Assembly (NCBI RefSeq): GCF_000003815.2
Contig: NC_049997.1
Location: forward strand, 4,962,280 to 5,026,279
DNA length: 64,000 nucleotides
Source of the DNA: Branchiostoma floridae
Lineage: Eukaryota > Chordata > Leptocardii > Amphioxiformes > Branchiostomatidae
Direction: 5' to 3'
Below the pieces are notes generated by a model. It was given only the letters and a program-made list of their open reading frames with translations. It was not told the origin of the DNA and made no database searches. Of this stretch, positions 10,281 to 21,942 are shown piece after piece (position 1 is the first letter of the stretch; every line of letters begins with the position of its first letter). A program made the position numbers and the translations under genes.

Positions 10281-11597
10281 CCCCTGTTGTTGCTGTCTTG
10301 CTTGTTGCCCATCTGCTCTGTGTAGCTGTTTTGTTTGTAGCTTTTGTTTATACGGGCGTGTCACATTACAATGTATCAATCCGCGACCCGTGAAAAGTAG
10401 TTCCCTGGAAAAGTCGCAGAGACTCTTATGTGTAAATTGTGCTGAATAATTGAGGAGCTTTGTATCAGTTTTTAAAAACATTGGAATCTGCTTTGTAAAT
10501 TTGCGCTAGAACAATTTCATTTTAGACGATATATATATAACAGGTTGTCAAAAGCGAACAATTTAGCAATTTCGATTCAATGCCTTTGCCAAGAAATGTA
10601 ATGGTTTGGTAGCGTTTGTCTGTGGTTTGGCATCAGGAATCAAGAAAATTCTGATTCATTGCCATCATATTTAGTAAAAAACTAGATCTTGATCTATGAA
10701 AGAAATTACTATTTTGGGCCCCGGGCGCTTTCCGGCATAAACCACCTCACACAGCCTCCAAGATCAGTGACAGTAACAATCTGGCGTGATCGTTCAGAGG
10801 GCCTATCATTCTGGAAACTGAATTGTTACATTTTTGGATACTATTCAAATTCTTCGTGTCTCCTCAGGCGACAGCCATTTTTTAGAGGGTGAAATCCCAC
10901 CTGTGGCTATAATAAGCTTCTGAGCCATCAACCAATATGAATGTTGTGGTGCATTTTTTGTAAAACGGTACAGGGGTTGTGGAAAAACGAAGTGACCAGT
11001 CATGCTGTCTATAATTTGCTCCGTATCAAGTCGTAAAGGCAGGCAACAGCATTTTTGACATTTCAATGAAAACGAGCCGTATACGCCTCGTCACAAATAG
11101 TATGTTTACCTGACCCCTAGTCTTTAGGATAAATTCCACAGACTTATGTAAACACAGGTGTGATCAAAGGGGGAAAACATTGAAGGCTACTCTTTGATGC
11201 CATCTTTTTATGAAGAAAATGCAAAATACTTACTATGTTTGATAGAATTCCTGAACTGGCCAAATGTGATAACTTTCTTACCTTCATTAATAGCTTGGAA
11301 AGAGCGTATTCTGGATGAAAAAGGGAGCAACAACTATCATATGGTGTGTTTGGCATGCAAGCTGAAAATGTTGAAACAAATGTCCTTACCTTCCAACCAA
11401 TGTCCAAATCATTGATAAAACAAATTCCAAAGTTTATCTACGTTACACTGTTTTACATCGTTATTTAGATAAAATAAATCTTATCAGTGCTTATATACAA
11501 CAATTTGGAATTTTTAGTTTCAAGCAGTTGACCTAAGGCATCTTTGGGACTCAATTTGATCGAAGACTAAACATAAACAGAACTGTTTGCAGTTAAG
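10281..11597. other. Distal upstream flank of copy A, no gene seen
   Basis: Non-coding sequence repeated in the flanks of B (22,995-24,311) and D (36,108-37,690) and partly in C and E. It includes a fragment at 10735-10845 related to the GTAACAATTCAG element. Open frames here are not conserved between copies. Confidence 0.6.
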
Positions 11598-12020
11598 CCC
11601 CCTTCGCACGAGAGCAAGAATGAGCCGGAATGCCGTCAGAATGAAAACTATTTTCTCTTCCTAGCAATTCGTAGTGTATTCTAGAAATTTTCACTGCATT
11701 CCATATATTTGTGTCCGTTCTTTTGGCTGTCCCGAAATGCCATTTGAAGTGGAGAAATATCGAATGGCATTCAAAGTGTATGCTAAGTGTATTTTAACTG
11801 CAGTATAACAGCATGCTACGACATTCCAACATCATTCGAAACATTCTTATCCCATTCGATGGAGAAACAAAACGGCAACCGACTTCGAATCCTGCCAGAA
11901 TGTGGCAAAAAGAATATCTCGAATGCAGTGACCATACCTAGAATACACTATGAATTCCCAAGATTAGAAAAGAATTTTCATTCTGACTGCATTTTGGCTC
12001 ATTCCTTCTGGTGTGAAGGG
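11598..12020. mobile_element. Foldback element with ~110 base inverted arms, copy A flank
   Basis: The left arm (CCCCTTCGCACGAGAG, AATGAGCCGGAATGC, GTCAGAATGAAAA, AGTGTATTCTAG) is matched by the right arm in reverse complement (ACACCAGAAGGAATGAGCC, GTCAGAATGAAAATTC, AGTGTATTCTAGG). There is no coding content. Copies lie at 24312-24752, 25621-26018 and 35672-36107, with a truncated one near 48,970-49,050. Confidence 0.7.
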
Positions 12021-12431
12021 ATATAAGGTCCATTTGAAATTCCCACCCGAATGATCCCGAATGTGGCATGAATTTTGCAAATACTTCATTCCAAGGACCA
12101 TATACCAGCTGTTACTTTTGATATTATATCTTTTGATATTATATCTTTTAAAAACCATCGAGGAATTTCGGAGAAAACAAGGTCGTTGACTGATTTATGT
12201 ACCGTGAAAAGCCAAAACAACATTTGTACTCAAAAGGAAAACAACATTTTGCGAAGGCCGTACCTCTTTTGTTGTTCCAACCAAGGATTTTAAGAATATG
12301 CATTTAAAATAGCTGTCTTTATGTGAACATTTTGATCAATTGTCGTACAATAGCTTTCAAAATTGTTATTCTGACTCACATCTATGTCATTGACAGGGTG
12401 CTTATACTGGTGCTTCCTGCTTAATGTAACT

Positions 12432-12562
12432 GTAACAATTCAGTCGCCAGGCATAAACCACCTTACACAGCCTCCAAGATCAGTGACAGTAACAATCTGG
12501 CGTGATCGGTCAGAAGGCCTACCTGGCCTGCCGAACAATCATTCTGGAAACTGAATTGTTAC
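12432..12562. mobile_element. Small inverted-repeat element GTAACAATTCAGT
   Basis: About 130 bases bounded by GTAACAATTCAGT and its exact inverse ACTGAATTGTTAC. Copies lie at 25171-25295, 35130-35255 and 48429-48554, with partial copies near 10,735, 23,450 and 36,860. This copy carries a few extra bases near CCTGGCCTGCCG. Confidence 0.6.
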
Positions 12563-12689
12563 ATTTTTGGCAGAAGGAACAAAATATACCTCAGAGATTG
12601 TAATCAACTACCAAATCCGGGTACAGATGTATCTTTTCGAAGTGTCTGCCTGTCTGTGCTTCCTAAGTTGGATCCATATCATCGCGGAT

Positions 12690-13165
12690 TTATGGTGGTG
12701 CCGCGCCATCAGGCGAGATAGCAAGGAACTGCACCGGCCACCTAACCGCCTCAGACCAGTCGCGGCCAAGCAGCTGCCGGGCCCAGATTATCATCATATC
12801 GTTCCGTGCCAGTACTACAGCCAGGCCACGGTCTTCTCGTTGGCTTCTAGTAGGTCCTGGTTGGAGGTGTTGGGGCCTAATACACAGTCCTCTATAATGT
12901 GTCCCATAGTTTGGGTTGGGTGGCCACAATGACACTCAACGACGAGTTCACCCGTCCCCATTTCAGTAGGTTGTCTCTAGTCCTACCTACTCCGCACCTG
13001 GCTCTGTTCAGGTCCACCCATTCCCTTCTGGGTAGGTGAGTGTCATGAGGAAGGGACTCACGAGGGGTCTGGAGAGCTTCATGTGTATGTCATGGTTGAA
13101 GGGTGTCGGAAGGTTTTCAGCGATCTACTCTGTAGTTGGCAGCCTCCTTAGGATTCCGGGCCCAG
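12690..13165 (-). mobile_element. LINE 3' fragment, second copy
   Basis: Reverse-complement relative of the fragment at 2390-2910. On the minus strand it encodes a Trp-x-x-Leu-Asn-Arg-Ala-Arg-Cys start, then RTRD..LLKWGRVNS, and keeps the HIIEDCVLGP segment, but a one-base difference breaks the frame in the cysteine motif. It is absent from the C-D and D-E intervals. Confidence 0.7.
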
Positions 13166-13169
13166 ATAG

Positions 13170-13345
13170 GAGATGAGAGGCTATGTGTGTTTCCATGGTG
13201 GTATAGATCAACCTTTGAATACAGGCGACAGAGAGGGGACATGATCCAGTTGTTCAAAATCATGAAAGGTCTTGACAGGATACCGGTCTACAGTTTCTTC
13301 ACTCCTGTTGACCAGACAGGTAATAGAGGGCAAAGTCTTAAGCTA
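13170..13345 (+). mobile_element. CR1/L2-like LINE ORF2 fragment
   Basis: The plus strand reads EYRRQRGDMIQLFKIMKGLD, the conserved Y-R-R-x-R-G-D-M-I block near the C-terminus of CR1/L2-type reverse transcriptases. It is truncated at both ends. Homologous fragments are on the minus strand at 34848-34985 and 48150-48290. Confidence 0.7.
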
Positions 13346-13843
13346 AGGGCACAACCCGCCGTACGAGCAATTTGTCCATACGTTTTGGGTTTTTTTCGGA
13401 GGCCACGTCCATTTTGACAATGTTTTTTGTTAATGACAAAGAATTTACGCCATGGGGAACTCGACCCACACATGTCTAATCACAATTCACCCTTGTTTTT
13501 CTCGCCACTTACCTTCTGATTTTCAAGAAACGAATGCCTGGAAAGTAATGACTGCAATGATTTGAAATTTGGAGGATATTGATAAAAGGCTTCATACTAA
13601 GACGTTGTGCCTCAAAATTTGAGTTGTTCTTATCATGTCTGGGTGAGGCCGAGAACTCTTTATCACCCCTCGTACCTAGCGCCATTAAACGTCACGTTCA
13701 TAAATCCAACTGCACATGTGCAGGTCAAAGGTGAAAGCCCTAAAATATAAGGAAAACACGTCTAGACATTGGTATGCGACCCGACTGCCACCGACGATTT
13801 TTTTTTACATGTCTAAATCGTAGCGTTGGAGTGACTTAACTGG
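13346..13843. other. Array spacer, no gene seen
   Basis: Repeated in the C-D and D-E intervals. It begins with an AAGCTAAGGGCACAACCC end of the MITE family described at 979-1207 and otherwise shows no coding or structural signal. Confidence 0.5.
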
Positions 13844-14058
13844 TAACGCTAGTTCACATTGAGTCGAGGAGTAACCTATATCCGTTGTTTTTAAAAGCGA
13901 TGTCAAATTGACAGAGGTGGTTTGAATTTGCATCATTTGGAATTGAAAATATTGTAATTTGAAACCACTTTATGTCGAATTGATATCAATATCCCTAAAC
14001 CGTGTTCGGCAAAAACAACGGATATAGGATACCACGCGGAAAAGGTGAACGAGCGTTA
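13844..14058. mobile_element. TA-flanked MITE, downstream of copy B
   Basis: Inverted ends TAACGCTAGTTCACC and GGTGAACGAGCGTTA, with an inner inverted pair containing ATCCGTTGTTTTT. Orthologous copies occur at 34104-34319 and 47412-47627. The site downstream of copy E (near 58,450) is empty, showing one TA where filled sites have two. Confidence 0.8.
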
Positions 14059-15636
14059 ACGCATTTATCAAAAGTAGCTTTGCAATCATCGCGCCCATTC
14101 GGGGCACTTTGCCATTTTTGCGGGTTTCTAAGGTATTGCAGCGGAACGTCCTGTTTTGATATCTTGTTTCTTTTATAACATTCTGTATTAAACAATAACC
14201 ACAGAGACAAAATCGGTAATAAGCTAATTGTAGATTTTTTACTTATCAATAGTTTCCAGTTGCCAAGTGTTCTTGCAATTGAATATCATGGAAGTAGTGA
14301 CGCGTGACAGGCCGTTCTCTGTATATGTAATGTTTCCCCTAGCCCTAGTCGGGATTCATTGTGTGTACTGTGAATCAAAGATAAGTCTTACCATTAATAT
14401 AGATTTACATTTTTAATAAACAAAACTGCACATTCAGCATATACAAGGTGAGACCTAATCTCTCAACTAGTTCTTACTTTTACTTCTATACAAAATGTAC
14501 GTTCGAAATACAAGTGTATAATTAATTGTATAACAACATGCCTTTTAATAGGTGACAGTTTTTTATGCTTCTTCCAAAAAGAATTGAAAGCAATCCTCAC
14601 TTGGTAGCACGGTGGTACATAAGACCAGTACTAGAGACACACTGTCACACTGCAAAGTGACTCATATAGCAAATGGTATGAAGAATTGAGTGGATTTTGT
14701 CAAATGTTGTTTACGTAGATAAATTCGGACAACATCACATCTCTACTCAGAGCTTGTGAAGAACATAATTGCTTCAATTTTTGTGTTGTAAATTACAGTT
14801 AAACTAGTTCAAGAAGATAATTGCTTAGTTTACCTCCGCTGTAATACGTCTTTCAAGATTCCATGAAATAGCAGTATACAATAAATTCTCTGCTAGTGTC
14901 TGACCTGAAACATATCATAGTGCTGTACATAAAATATGTTTTATGAAGTTGTGAAAACAAGTACATCAATGTTGATAATAAAAGTAGAATGCAACAAAAG
15001 GGTCAATACATGACATTTCATAATAAAGAAAATCTCGTGAAACAACTGACTCCTATTTGGCCATATAAGCAATTTACGTATCATACTTTCCAAGCCACAA
15101 ATTCTCTTCATGATAAGTACTACATGTCGTACACAACTGAATGTATTCAATGAAATACAAATCATATGTATGGCTACTGATGAGCAATGATACATTCTTG
15201 GTATACACACAATGCAACAGTGTTGCGGGAGGATCTAAGGTCTAAGGTAAGGTACACACACAGTATGCCTGTCCATTTCAGATCACATATGTACATATTT
15301 CATACACTCTATTTCATACACAAAATCTTCAGAAATACATCATTCTTCGGGTAATAATTGCTACGGTATAGATAAAGTCACATCAAGAATAACGGAAATA
15401 CCCTGTTAGTTTTCAAAGTACATATTATGAAACATAACAATCATAAAACATCAAATAATAAGCAGAAGTAAACATTTGTTCAGGAGATTATTTTCAGGGA
15501 GATGCCCATATATTTTGCTAGCAATTCAGTTACGACAAGAACTATGGACGGACAGTGATAATCAGGTTTCACATTTAAGTTACAAGCTTAAGATAAAAGT
15601 TACAAGCTTAAGATATTGTTTTACTTTGTTGTTGCT
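14059..15636 (-). other. Downstream flank of receptor copy B (array repeat, no gene)
   Basis: Same sequence as the downstream flanks of A, C, D and E. No frame is conserved between copies. Confidence 0.65.
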
Positions 15637-15646
15637 TTTATTTATT
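15637..15646 (-). terminator. Polyadenylation signals, receptor copy B
   Basis: Two overlapping AATAAA hexamers on the minus strand about 300 bases past the stop codon, conserved in C and D. Confidence 0.65.
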
Positions 15647-15935
15647 TATCAGCGTAAGCTCCCATCAGTGACAAACACTGCTTTTCATGGAGGCCCTGGA
15701 TACGTATACACATAACACATACATACAATACAATATTTACATAATACCAAAAAAAAAACATGTCACTTATATTCATTTTTACACAGGCGCTATCATTCCA
15801 AAAGAATTTTACAAATTCAATCTCCCCAAATTCAAATAAGCATCTCACTTTGGTTACAGTGAGTAGCAACAATTCTAAACCAAAGGCTTTAGTTGCAAAG
15901 CTGAAAGAATGTTGTGTATCCTTCAGAATTCTATT

Positions 15936-18728
15936 CTATGTCATTTCTTCGTAAATGTTCGAATTGTCTTGGGTTTGTTTTTCAGACGGGGCAACAACAC
16001 CCTTGCGTTTGGGAGGAAGGGGAGGTGGCTCGTCTAGAGGGGGTTTACTTCCTTGAGGGGTGTTAGGGACCTTATTTTCAGTAATGGCATATGACTGGTC
16101 CTGTTCTGTGTGGTCATGACCACTAGCCATTACAGTAATAGTAGTGTTTGTGTTCGACTCAGTAATGGCCTGAGACTGGTCCTGTACTGTGTGGTCATGA
16201 CCACTAACCATTACAGTAGTAGTAGTGTTTGTGTTGGACTCAGTGATGGCATGTGACTGGTCCTGTACTGTGTTGTCATGACCACTAACCATTACAGTAG
16301 TAGTAGTGTTTGTGTTCGACTCAGTAATGGCCTGAGACTGGTCCTGTACTGTGTGGTCATGACCACTAACCATTACAGTAGTAGTAGTGTTTGTGTTCGA
16401 CTCAGTAAAGCTCTGAGACTGAATCTGCCCTGTCTCATCATGACCACTAAGCATTGTAGTACTTCCAATGTTTTCGCTCTGTTCAGTTACAATTTGAAAC
16501 TGATTCTGTCCTTTTTTGTCATGAATATTTTTCATTGGAACAGCTAAGGTGTTTATGTCGGAGCTATTGGTGGTTTCAGACTGGTCCTGCACTGTCTGAC
16601 CATTGCCATTGTTCACTGCCGCAGCTGTGGTAGTTGTGTTAGATGTAGTGTTGGTCAGACACTGGCCCTGCAATGGCTGATAATGTTGGCTATCCATATT
16701 TTTATACAGGCCAGCATGGCCGCTAGTCTTTACAGTTGTTGTGTACATTACTCGGGCAGACTGATATTGCTCTGACTGGACATGACCACTAGCTATTGCA
16801 GCATATGAACAACTTGTGTTAGATTCAATAGCGGCCTGACACTGATCCTGCAATGCCTGATAATTTTGTTCATCCATATCTTCATACACATGAACAGCAC
16901 CACAAGTTTTAACAGCAGATGTGGTGTGCGTGTATGTTTCTCGGGTTGCTTGATAATCATCACTTGTTATTTCAGAACATGTAGTTTTTGGAGGATTTGA
17001 TTGTGTACCATTATACATAGAATTTGGCTGTAAGGCTACAGGCAGTTCATTTGGAGACAACCCTCGCCATGTTTGACCATGGCTACTCGTTACTACAGTA
17101 GATGTGGTGTTTGAGGTTCTCAAACCAATTCCAGGACTTGGACCTGGTGTGTTACCAATGTCGCAGTTTTGATATCGAATGGAATCCTGATACTGACCCT
17201 GGTCGGCCTGACCGCTTGCAATCATGGAAACTGTTACACTAGCAGTAGTGTTTGTAACATTTGGAAACTGAGTACTTGTCGCCTGAAGCCGGCCCTGCAC
17301 TGTTTCATTCTGAATACTGGTTTTTGCACCAACTGGGCACGAAGCCCTCCTCGTCCTTCGTATTATGATAATGATTGCAACAATGATGGCAGTACCAGCT
17401 ATTGAACCACAGTTAGATCCAATAACAATTAAAAGTATGGGGCTAGGGGGCGATTCAATGGAATTGTTACTTTCAGTCGTTGTTTCAGTTGGTAACCCTT
17501 CCCATTTCTTCTCATCTGCTGGACGTGGCTGAGAGCCAGCATTGTGTTTAAAGTACCAATGATAACAGAAGGTTACATCGTTGGAACAGCTATTAGCACT
17601 GTCAAATTGGTTACCAACAAACCTTGTCGAGCCATTATTTGCTGAATCAGTATTTCTCTCTGTATTGCCAGATGGAAAAGATGTAGACACTGGAGATGAG
17701 GTAAATGGGGTTTTGGTATCAAACATCGTTGATGTAGTTTGTTCTTCACAGATCAGGTCTTCTGGTTCGATATTTTTCAGCATTTTGTTCACTAAGTTAG
17801 CAGGTCGGGCACATGCTATCTGACTTTCAAATGAATGAGTCCCGGTCATTTTAAGCCTGAATGGAACCATGTTGCAGTCACACTGCCAAGGGTTGTAGTA
17901 CATTTCTACATTAGAAGTTACTGACAGGATTTTATAAATTGACGGGGGAAGGGCGGATATCTGGTTGTCACTCAGCGTCAAAGACTGGAGTTTGGGTAGA
18001 TTTGAAAAAGTACCAGCCTGAATATTAGGTATCTTGTTTACGTTCAGAAACAGAGTTTGAAGCCTGGGTAAGTCTGAAAATGTGTCAGATTGAATTCCCT
18101 TTATCTGGTTGGACTGCAGATGCAACGTTTGGAGGTGGGGGAGATTTAAGAAAGCACAAGCCTGAATTTTGAATATCTGGTTGTGAGCCAGGCTCAAATA
18201 TCGGAGCAATGGTAGGTGTGAGAATGTGCCACATTGAACGATAGTTATGTTATTGTAGGCAATGTACAATTCTTTGAGTTTGGTTAATCTTGAAAATGTC
18301 CCAGGATGAATGTTTGCTATCTGGTTTTTCATCAGATACAAAACTACGAGTCTTGGTAGATTTAGAAATGTCTCTTTGTGAAGATAGGTAATCTTGTTCT
18401 TAATAAAGCTCAACCATCGAAGCTGGAATAGAGGGGGGAAACGATCTACGGTCGCTATACGATTTTCAGCAAAGTTTAGACTCCCCAAGTTCTTATATCT
18501 CGCCAGCACATTCATCTCTGGCTTGCTTAAAGTTGTTATTGTATTATATCTCAGGTCCATGTTCATTATCAATTTTGGTAGGTTCTGGGGGATACTGGTG
18601 AGTTTCAAACTGCGACTGTCACTGACACAGGAGAAGCCCGGTCTGCATTCAGCCCCTGCATCTGGCATGTCGAGCTCAATCATGAAGATAAGAAGGAAAA
18701 TAACCATTTCCTGTAACTTTCTGCCCAT
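15936..18728 (-). CDS. LRR transmembrane receptor copy B (intact, 930 aa)
   Basis: Single coding exon; the ATG lies eight bases after an AG acceptor. Residues 1-26 are a signal peptide, ~28-50 an N-terminal cap, ~57-268 nine LRRs, 278-328 a C-terminal cap (NPWQCDCN), 329-430 a Ser/Thr stalk, 431-456 the transmembrane helix followed by RRTRR. The tail (457-930) is Asn/Thr/Gln-rich and probably disordered. It holds YEDM-x4-YQAL at Y615/Y623, YKNM-x4-YQPL at Y675/Y683, YAAI at 642, four 27-residue repeats at 775-882, PPPLPPKRK (SH3-type) near 901 and terminal IYEEMT (Y926). YxxM binds PI3K p85 SH2 domains in known receptors; here that is inference. B carries the B/E LRR type (LYLMKN, LYIAYN) and lacks one stalk residue (NNGST for NNVGST). 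Role: probable cell-surface recognition receptor, ligand unknown. Confidence 0.9.
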   Translation of the reverse strand: MGRKLQEMVIFLLIFMIELDMPDAGAECRPGFSCVSDSRSLKLTSIPQNLPKLIMNMDLRYNTITTLSKPEMNVLARYKNLGSLNFAENRIATVDRFPPLFQLRWLSFIKNKITYLHKETFLNLPRLVVLYLMKNQIANIHPGTFSRLTKLKELYIAYNNITIVQCGTFSHLPLLRYLSLAHNQIFKIQACAFLNLPHLQTLHLQSNQIKGIQSDTFSDLPRLQTLFLNVNKIPNIQAGTFSNLPKLQSLTLSDNQISALPPSIYKILSVTSNVEMYYNPWQCDCNMVPFRLKMTGTHSFESQIACARPANLVNKMLKNIEPEDLICEEQTTSTMFDTKTPFTSSPVSTSFPSGNTERNTDSANNGSTRFVGNQFDSANSCSNDVTFCYHWYFKHNAGSQPRPADEKKWEGLPTETTTESNNSIESPPSPILLIVIGSNCGSIAGTAIIVAIIIIIRRTRRASCPVGAKTSIQNETVQGRLQATSTQFPNVTNTTASVTVSMIASGQADQGQYQDSIRYQNCDIGNTPGPSPGIGLRTSNTTSTVVTSSHGQTWRGLSPNELPVALQPNSMYNGTQSNPPKTTCSEITSDDYQATRETYTHTTSAVKTCGAVHVYEDMDEQNYQALQDQCQAAIESNTSCSYAAIASGHVQSEQYQSARVMYTTTVKTSGHAGLYKNMDSQHYQPLQGQCLTNTTSNTTTTAAAVNNGNGQTVQDQSETTNSSDINTLAVPMKNIHDKKGQNQFQIVTEQSENIGSTTMLSGHDETGQIQSQSFTESNTNTTTTVMVSGHDHTVQDQSQAITESNTNTTTTVMVSGHDNTVQDQSHAITESNTNTTTTVMVSGHDHTVQDQSQAITESNTNTTITVMASGHDHTEQDQSYAITENKVPNTPQGSKPPLDEPPPLPPKRKGVVAPSEKQTQDNSNIYEEMT

Positions 18729-20923
18729 GTTGTCACCTAAAAAATAACAAGTAGAAGGGTTTGATTTGATATGTTACAGCTTTTCAAAGCAATCGCATTT
18801 GTATATGCTCGGAAGATGTGTCAAGTGTCCTTATATAAGTTCACATTTCGCCAAGTGGTGTCGAATTTTAAGTATACATTCACCAACCAGACGAATAGCA
18901 TTTGTTTCTAGCTTGGCGTTGTTACAACAATGAGAGAGAAATACTTCTGTAAAAGTATAAAATGACTCTAATATAAGCTAAACTCCATTTACGTGTGTAA
19001 ACCAGGCATTTCCCTAGTGTGAGGCTTTCGACAGAAAGGAAAAAGACCATGGATGAAACCCACCATGAAAATTGCGCACACAGATGTTACACGAATGTAT
19101 GGAAGCTTGTACGATCGAAGGGTAAGTTATCAACAAAGAATGGGCAAATAAAATGGACAAAGCAATGAAAAAAAGTAGAATGAATTGAAACATGTATCTT
19201 TTTTTAGATACATAGCAGTAATGGCATTTTCTGTACGAAATGAATATATCACACAAAATTAAACCTGCATCAAAACAAATTCCCAAGGGAATACTCATGC
19301 AGGTGATCCTACTACGCACGCGCAAAAATATCCCACACATGCCTGTACATTTGGGGAATTCCTGACAAACGGACGCGAATTATTCTATTAGGATAGCCCC
19401 TGAGGCGTCGCCAAAACGATTAAATAAAAACGCCCACATTGTCACATCACAGAATCGAATCCAGTTATTATCATGCATATGTGCGATTGAGAATTCACCC
19501 AAAGTACACAACTACAAGTATTAAATTCTCTATTGTCTGCTAAATGTCTTTAGTTTGCACTTTTTTAGCACTGCATTCCGTTTTGTCGATACCCTTTTCT
19601 TGACAGAGCACTCAAAGAATACGTGCTTACTTACCTAAAGCGTTGTTTAGTTTAACAAACAGTTTTCAATTAAACATATATGTATACATAGGAGGTACTG
19701 ATTGTCTGAAGTCGGCTATTTGCATATCAACATTTAGAATTTGAATAATAATGATTTACAGACTTTTAAGGCCACAGTTGTGAATGGATCCGTAACTGAT
19801 TCCAAACATCAAGATTGTTTTTATTGTTACTTCTAAACGTTACGAAATATTCCAGGAGGTTAGAAATATGCACATCAAAATCAGCCGTCAGTGACGCAGT
19901 TCATGTCATATGTTACATCCAGCACTCTTTACATTAGGGTGTTTTTATTGTTTAAAGCTACCTATTTGCATACGAAAACTTAAAAGGATAACCGGCTCCA
20001 CACATAGATTACTTTTAAGATCTGAGCCTCAAAAAAGATCCACAGAGGTTAGATATCTGTGCATCTAGATCTGACTATCCAATATTAAAGTTTTGCTCAA
20101 GATTGCATTTTACTCATCTGATGAATAGAGAAACAATTGTAGAGAAAAAAAACATTCGCACTCAAAATATTTGGCTGTTACCCAAGTAGGGCTTTATCAG
20201 TTTCACAGATTGTTCTAAACGTCAAGGAATATCCAAAGAGGTGAAAGGTCTATACATCAAAATCTGTCCGTCATTTAAGCACAACACGTCATATGTTACC
20301 CCCGGTACTTTTAACATCAGGGTGCCGTAATTGTCTATATCTGCCTATTCAGTATTAGAATTAAGCAATTCGTTTGCTCAAGGTTGCCTTTTTCTCATCT
20401 GATGAATAGAGAGCGGCAACATTTGTAGAGAAAAAAACAACATTCGCACTCAAAATATTTGGCTGTTACCCAAGTAGGGCTTACCGGTTCCACACATCGA
20501 GATTGCTTTTACTTCTAAACGTCACAAAATATCCAGAGAGGTTAAAAATCTGTACATCAGTGACGCACTACATGCCATTTGTTACACCCAGCACTATTAA
20601 CATTAGGGTGTATTGATTGTTTAAAGCTACCTATTGGCATATCAGAACTCAAAATGATAAAGGTCTCCACATATCGAGATTGCTTTTAAGATCTAGACGT
20701 CAAGAAATATCCACAGAAGTTAAAGATCTGTTCATCAAAATCTGACCGTCATTGAAACACAACATGTCATGTTACACCCAATACTTTTAACATCAGGGTG
20801 TCTTAATTGTCTAGATCTGCCTTTTCAATATTAACATTTAGCGATTCGTTTGCCCAAGGCTCCCTTTTTCTCATCTAAAGAATAGAGAGTCACCGGTTCC
20901 ACACGTCAAGATTCCTTTTAACC

Positions 20924-21030
20924 GTTGTAGTGCTGCGCCCAACATATGTTGGGAAGCATATGTTGGTTATGTTTTCACTATACTACGTTTTTGTTACTTT
21001 CCTTCCAAATAACTAATGAAACTATGCATC
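20924..21030. mobile_element. piggyBac-like MITE, truncated copy
   Basis: Left end TTAACCGTTGTAGTGCTGCG with the palindrome at 20938-20953. It breaks off after about 100 bases into satellite sequence. Confidence 0.55.
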
Positions 21031-21704
21031 AAAATCTGTCCGTCATTTAAGCACAGCACGTCATATGTTGCCCCCGGTACTTTTAACATCAGGGTGCCGT
21101 ATTTGTCTAGATCTGCCTATTCAGTATTAGAATTAAGCAATTCGTTTGCTCAATGTTGCCTTTTTCTCATCTGATGAATAGAGAGCGGCAACATTTGTAG
21201 AGAAAAAAAAACATTCGCACTCAAAATATTTGGCTGTTACTCAAGTAGGGCTTACCGGTTCCACACATCGAGATTGTTTTTACTTCTAAACGTCACGAAA
21301 TATCCACAGAGGTTAAAAATCTGTACATCAAAGTCTGGCCGTCAGTGACGCAGTACATGCCATTTGTTACACCCAGCACTATTAACATTAGGGTGTATTG
21401 ATTGTTTTAAGCTACCTATTGGCACATCGAAACTCAAAATGATCAAGGTCTCCACATATCGAGAATACTTTTAAGATCTAAGCGTCAAGAAATATCCAGA
21501 GAAGTTAAAGATCTGTTCATCAAAATCTGACCGTCCTTGAAACAAACATGTCATATGTTACACCAAGTACTTTTAACATCAGAGCGTCTTAATTGTCTAG
21601 ATCTGCCTTTTCAATAATAATAAGATTTAGTGATTCGTTTGCCCAAGGCTCCCTTTTTCTCATCTAAAGAATAGAGAGTCACCGGTTCCACACGTCAAGA
21701 TTCG

Positions 21705-21942
21705 TTGTAGTGCTGCGCCCAACATATGTTGGGAAGCTTATTTTGGTATTGTTTTCACTATGCTACTTTTTTGTTACTTTCCTTCCAAATAACCTAATGA
21801 AACTATACATTATTACAAAGCTGAAGGTCGCTGCAATTCAAAAATGTAGCATAGTGAAAGCAGTATCCCTTCTTTCCAAAGGGTCTAAAACGCACAGAAT
21901 TTTGGAAAATGTATAGTGAAAAATTTGCCAGCACCACAAGGG
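21705..21942. mobile_element. piggyBac-like MITE, near full-length copy
   Basis: Left part TTGTAGTGCTGCGCCCAAC (its TTAACC start is lost) and right end CAGCACCACAAGGG followed by TTAA. Palindrome at 21718-21733. Same family as 9207-9444. Confidence 0.6.
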
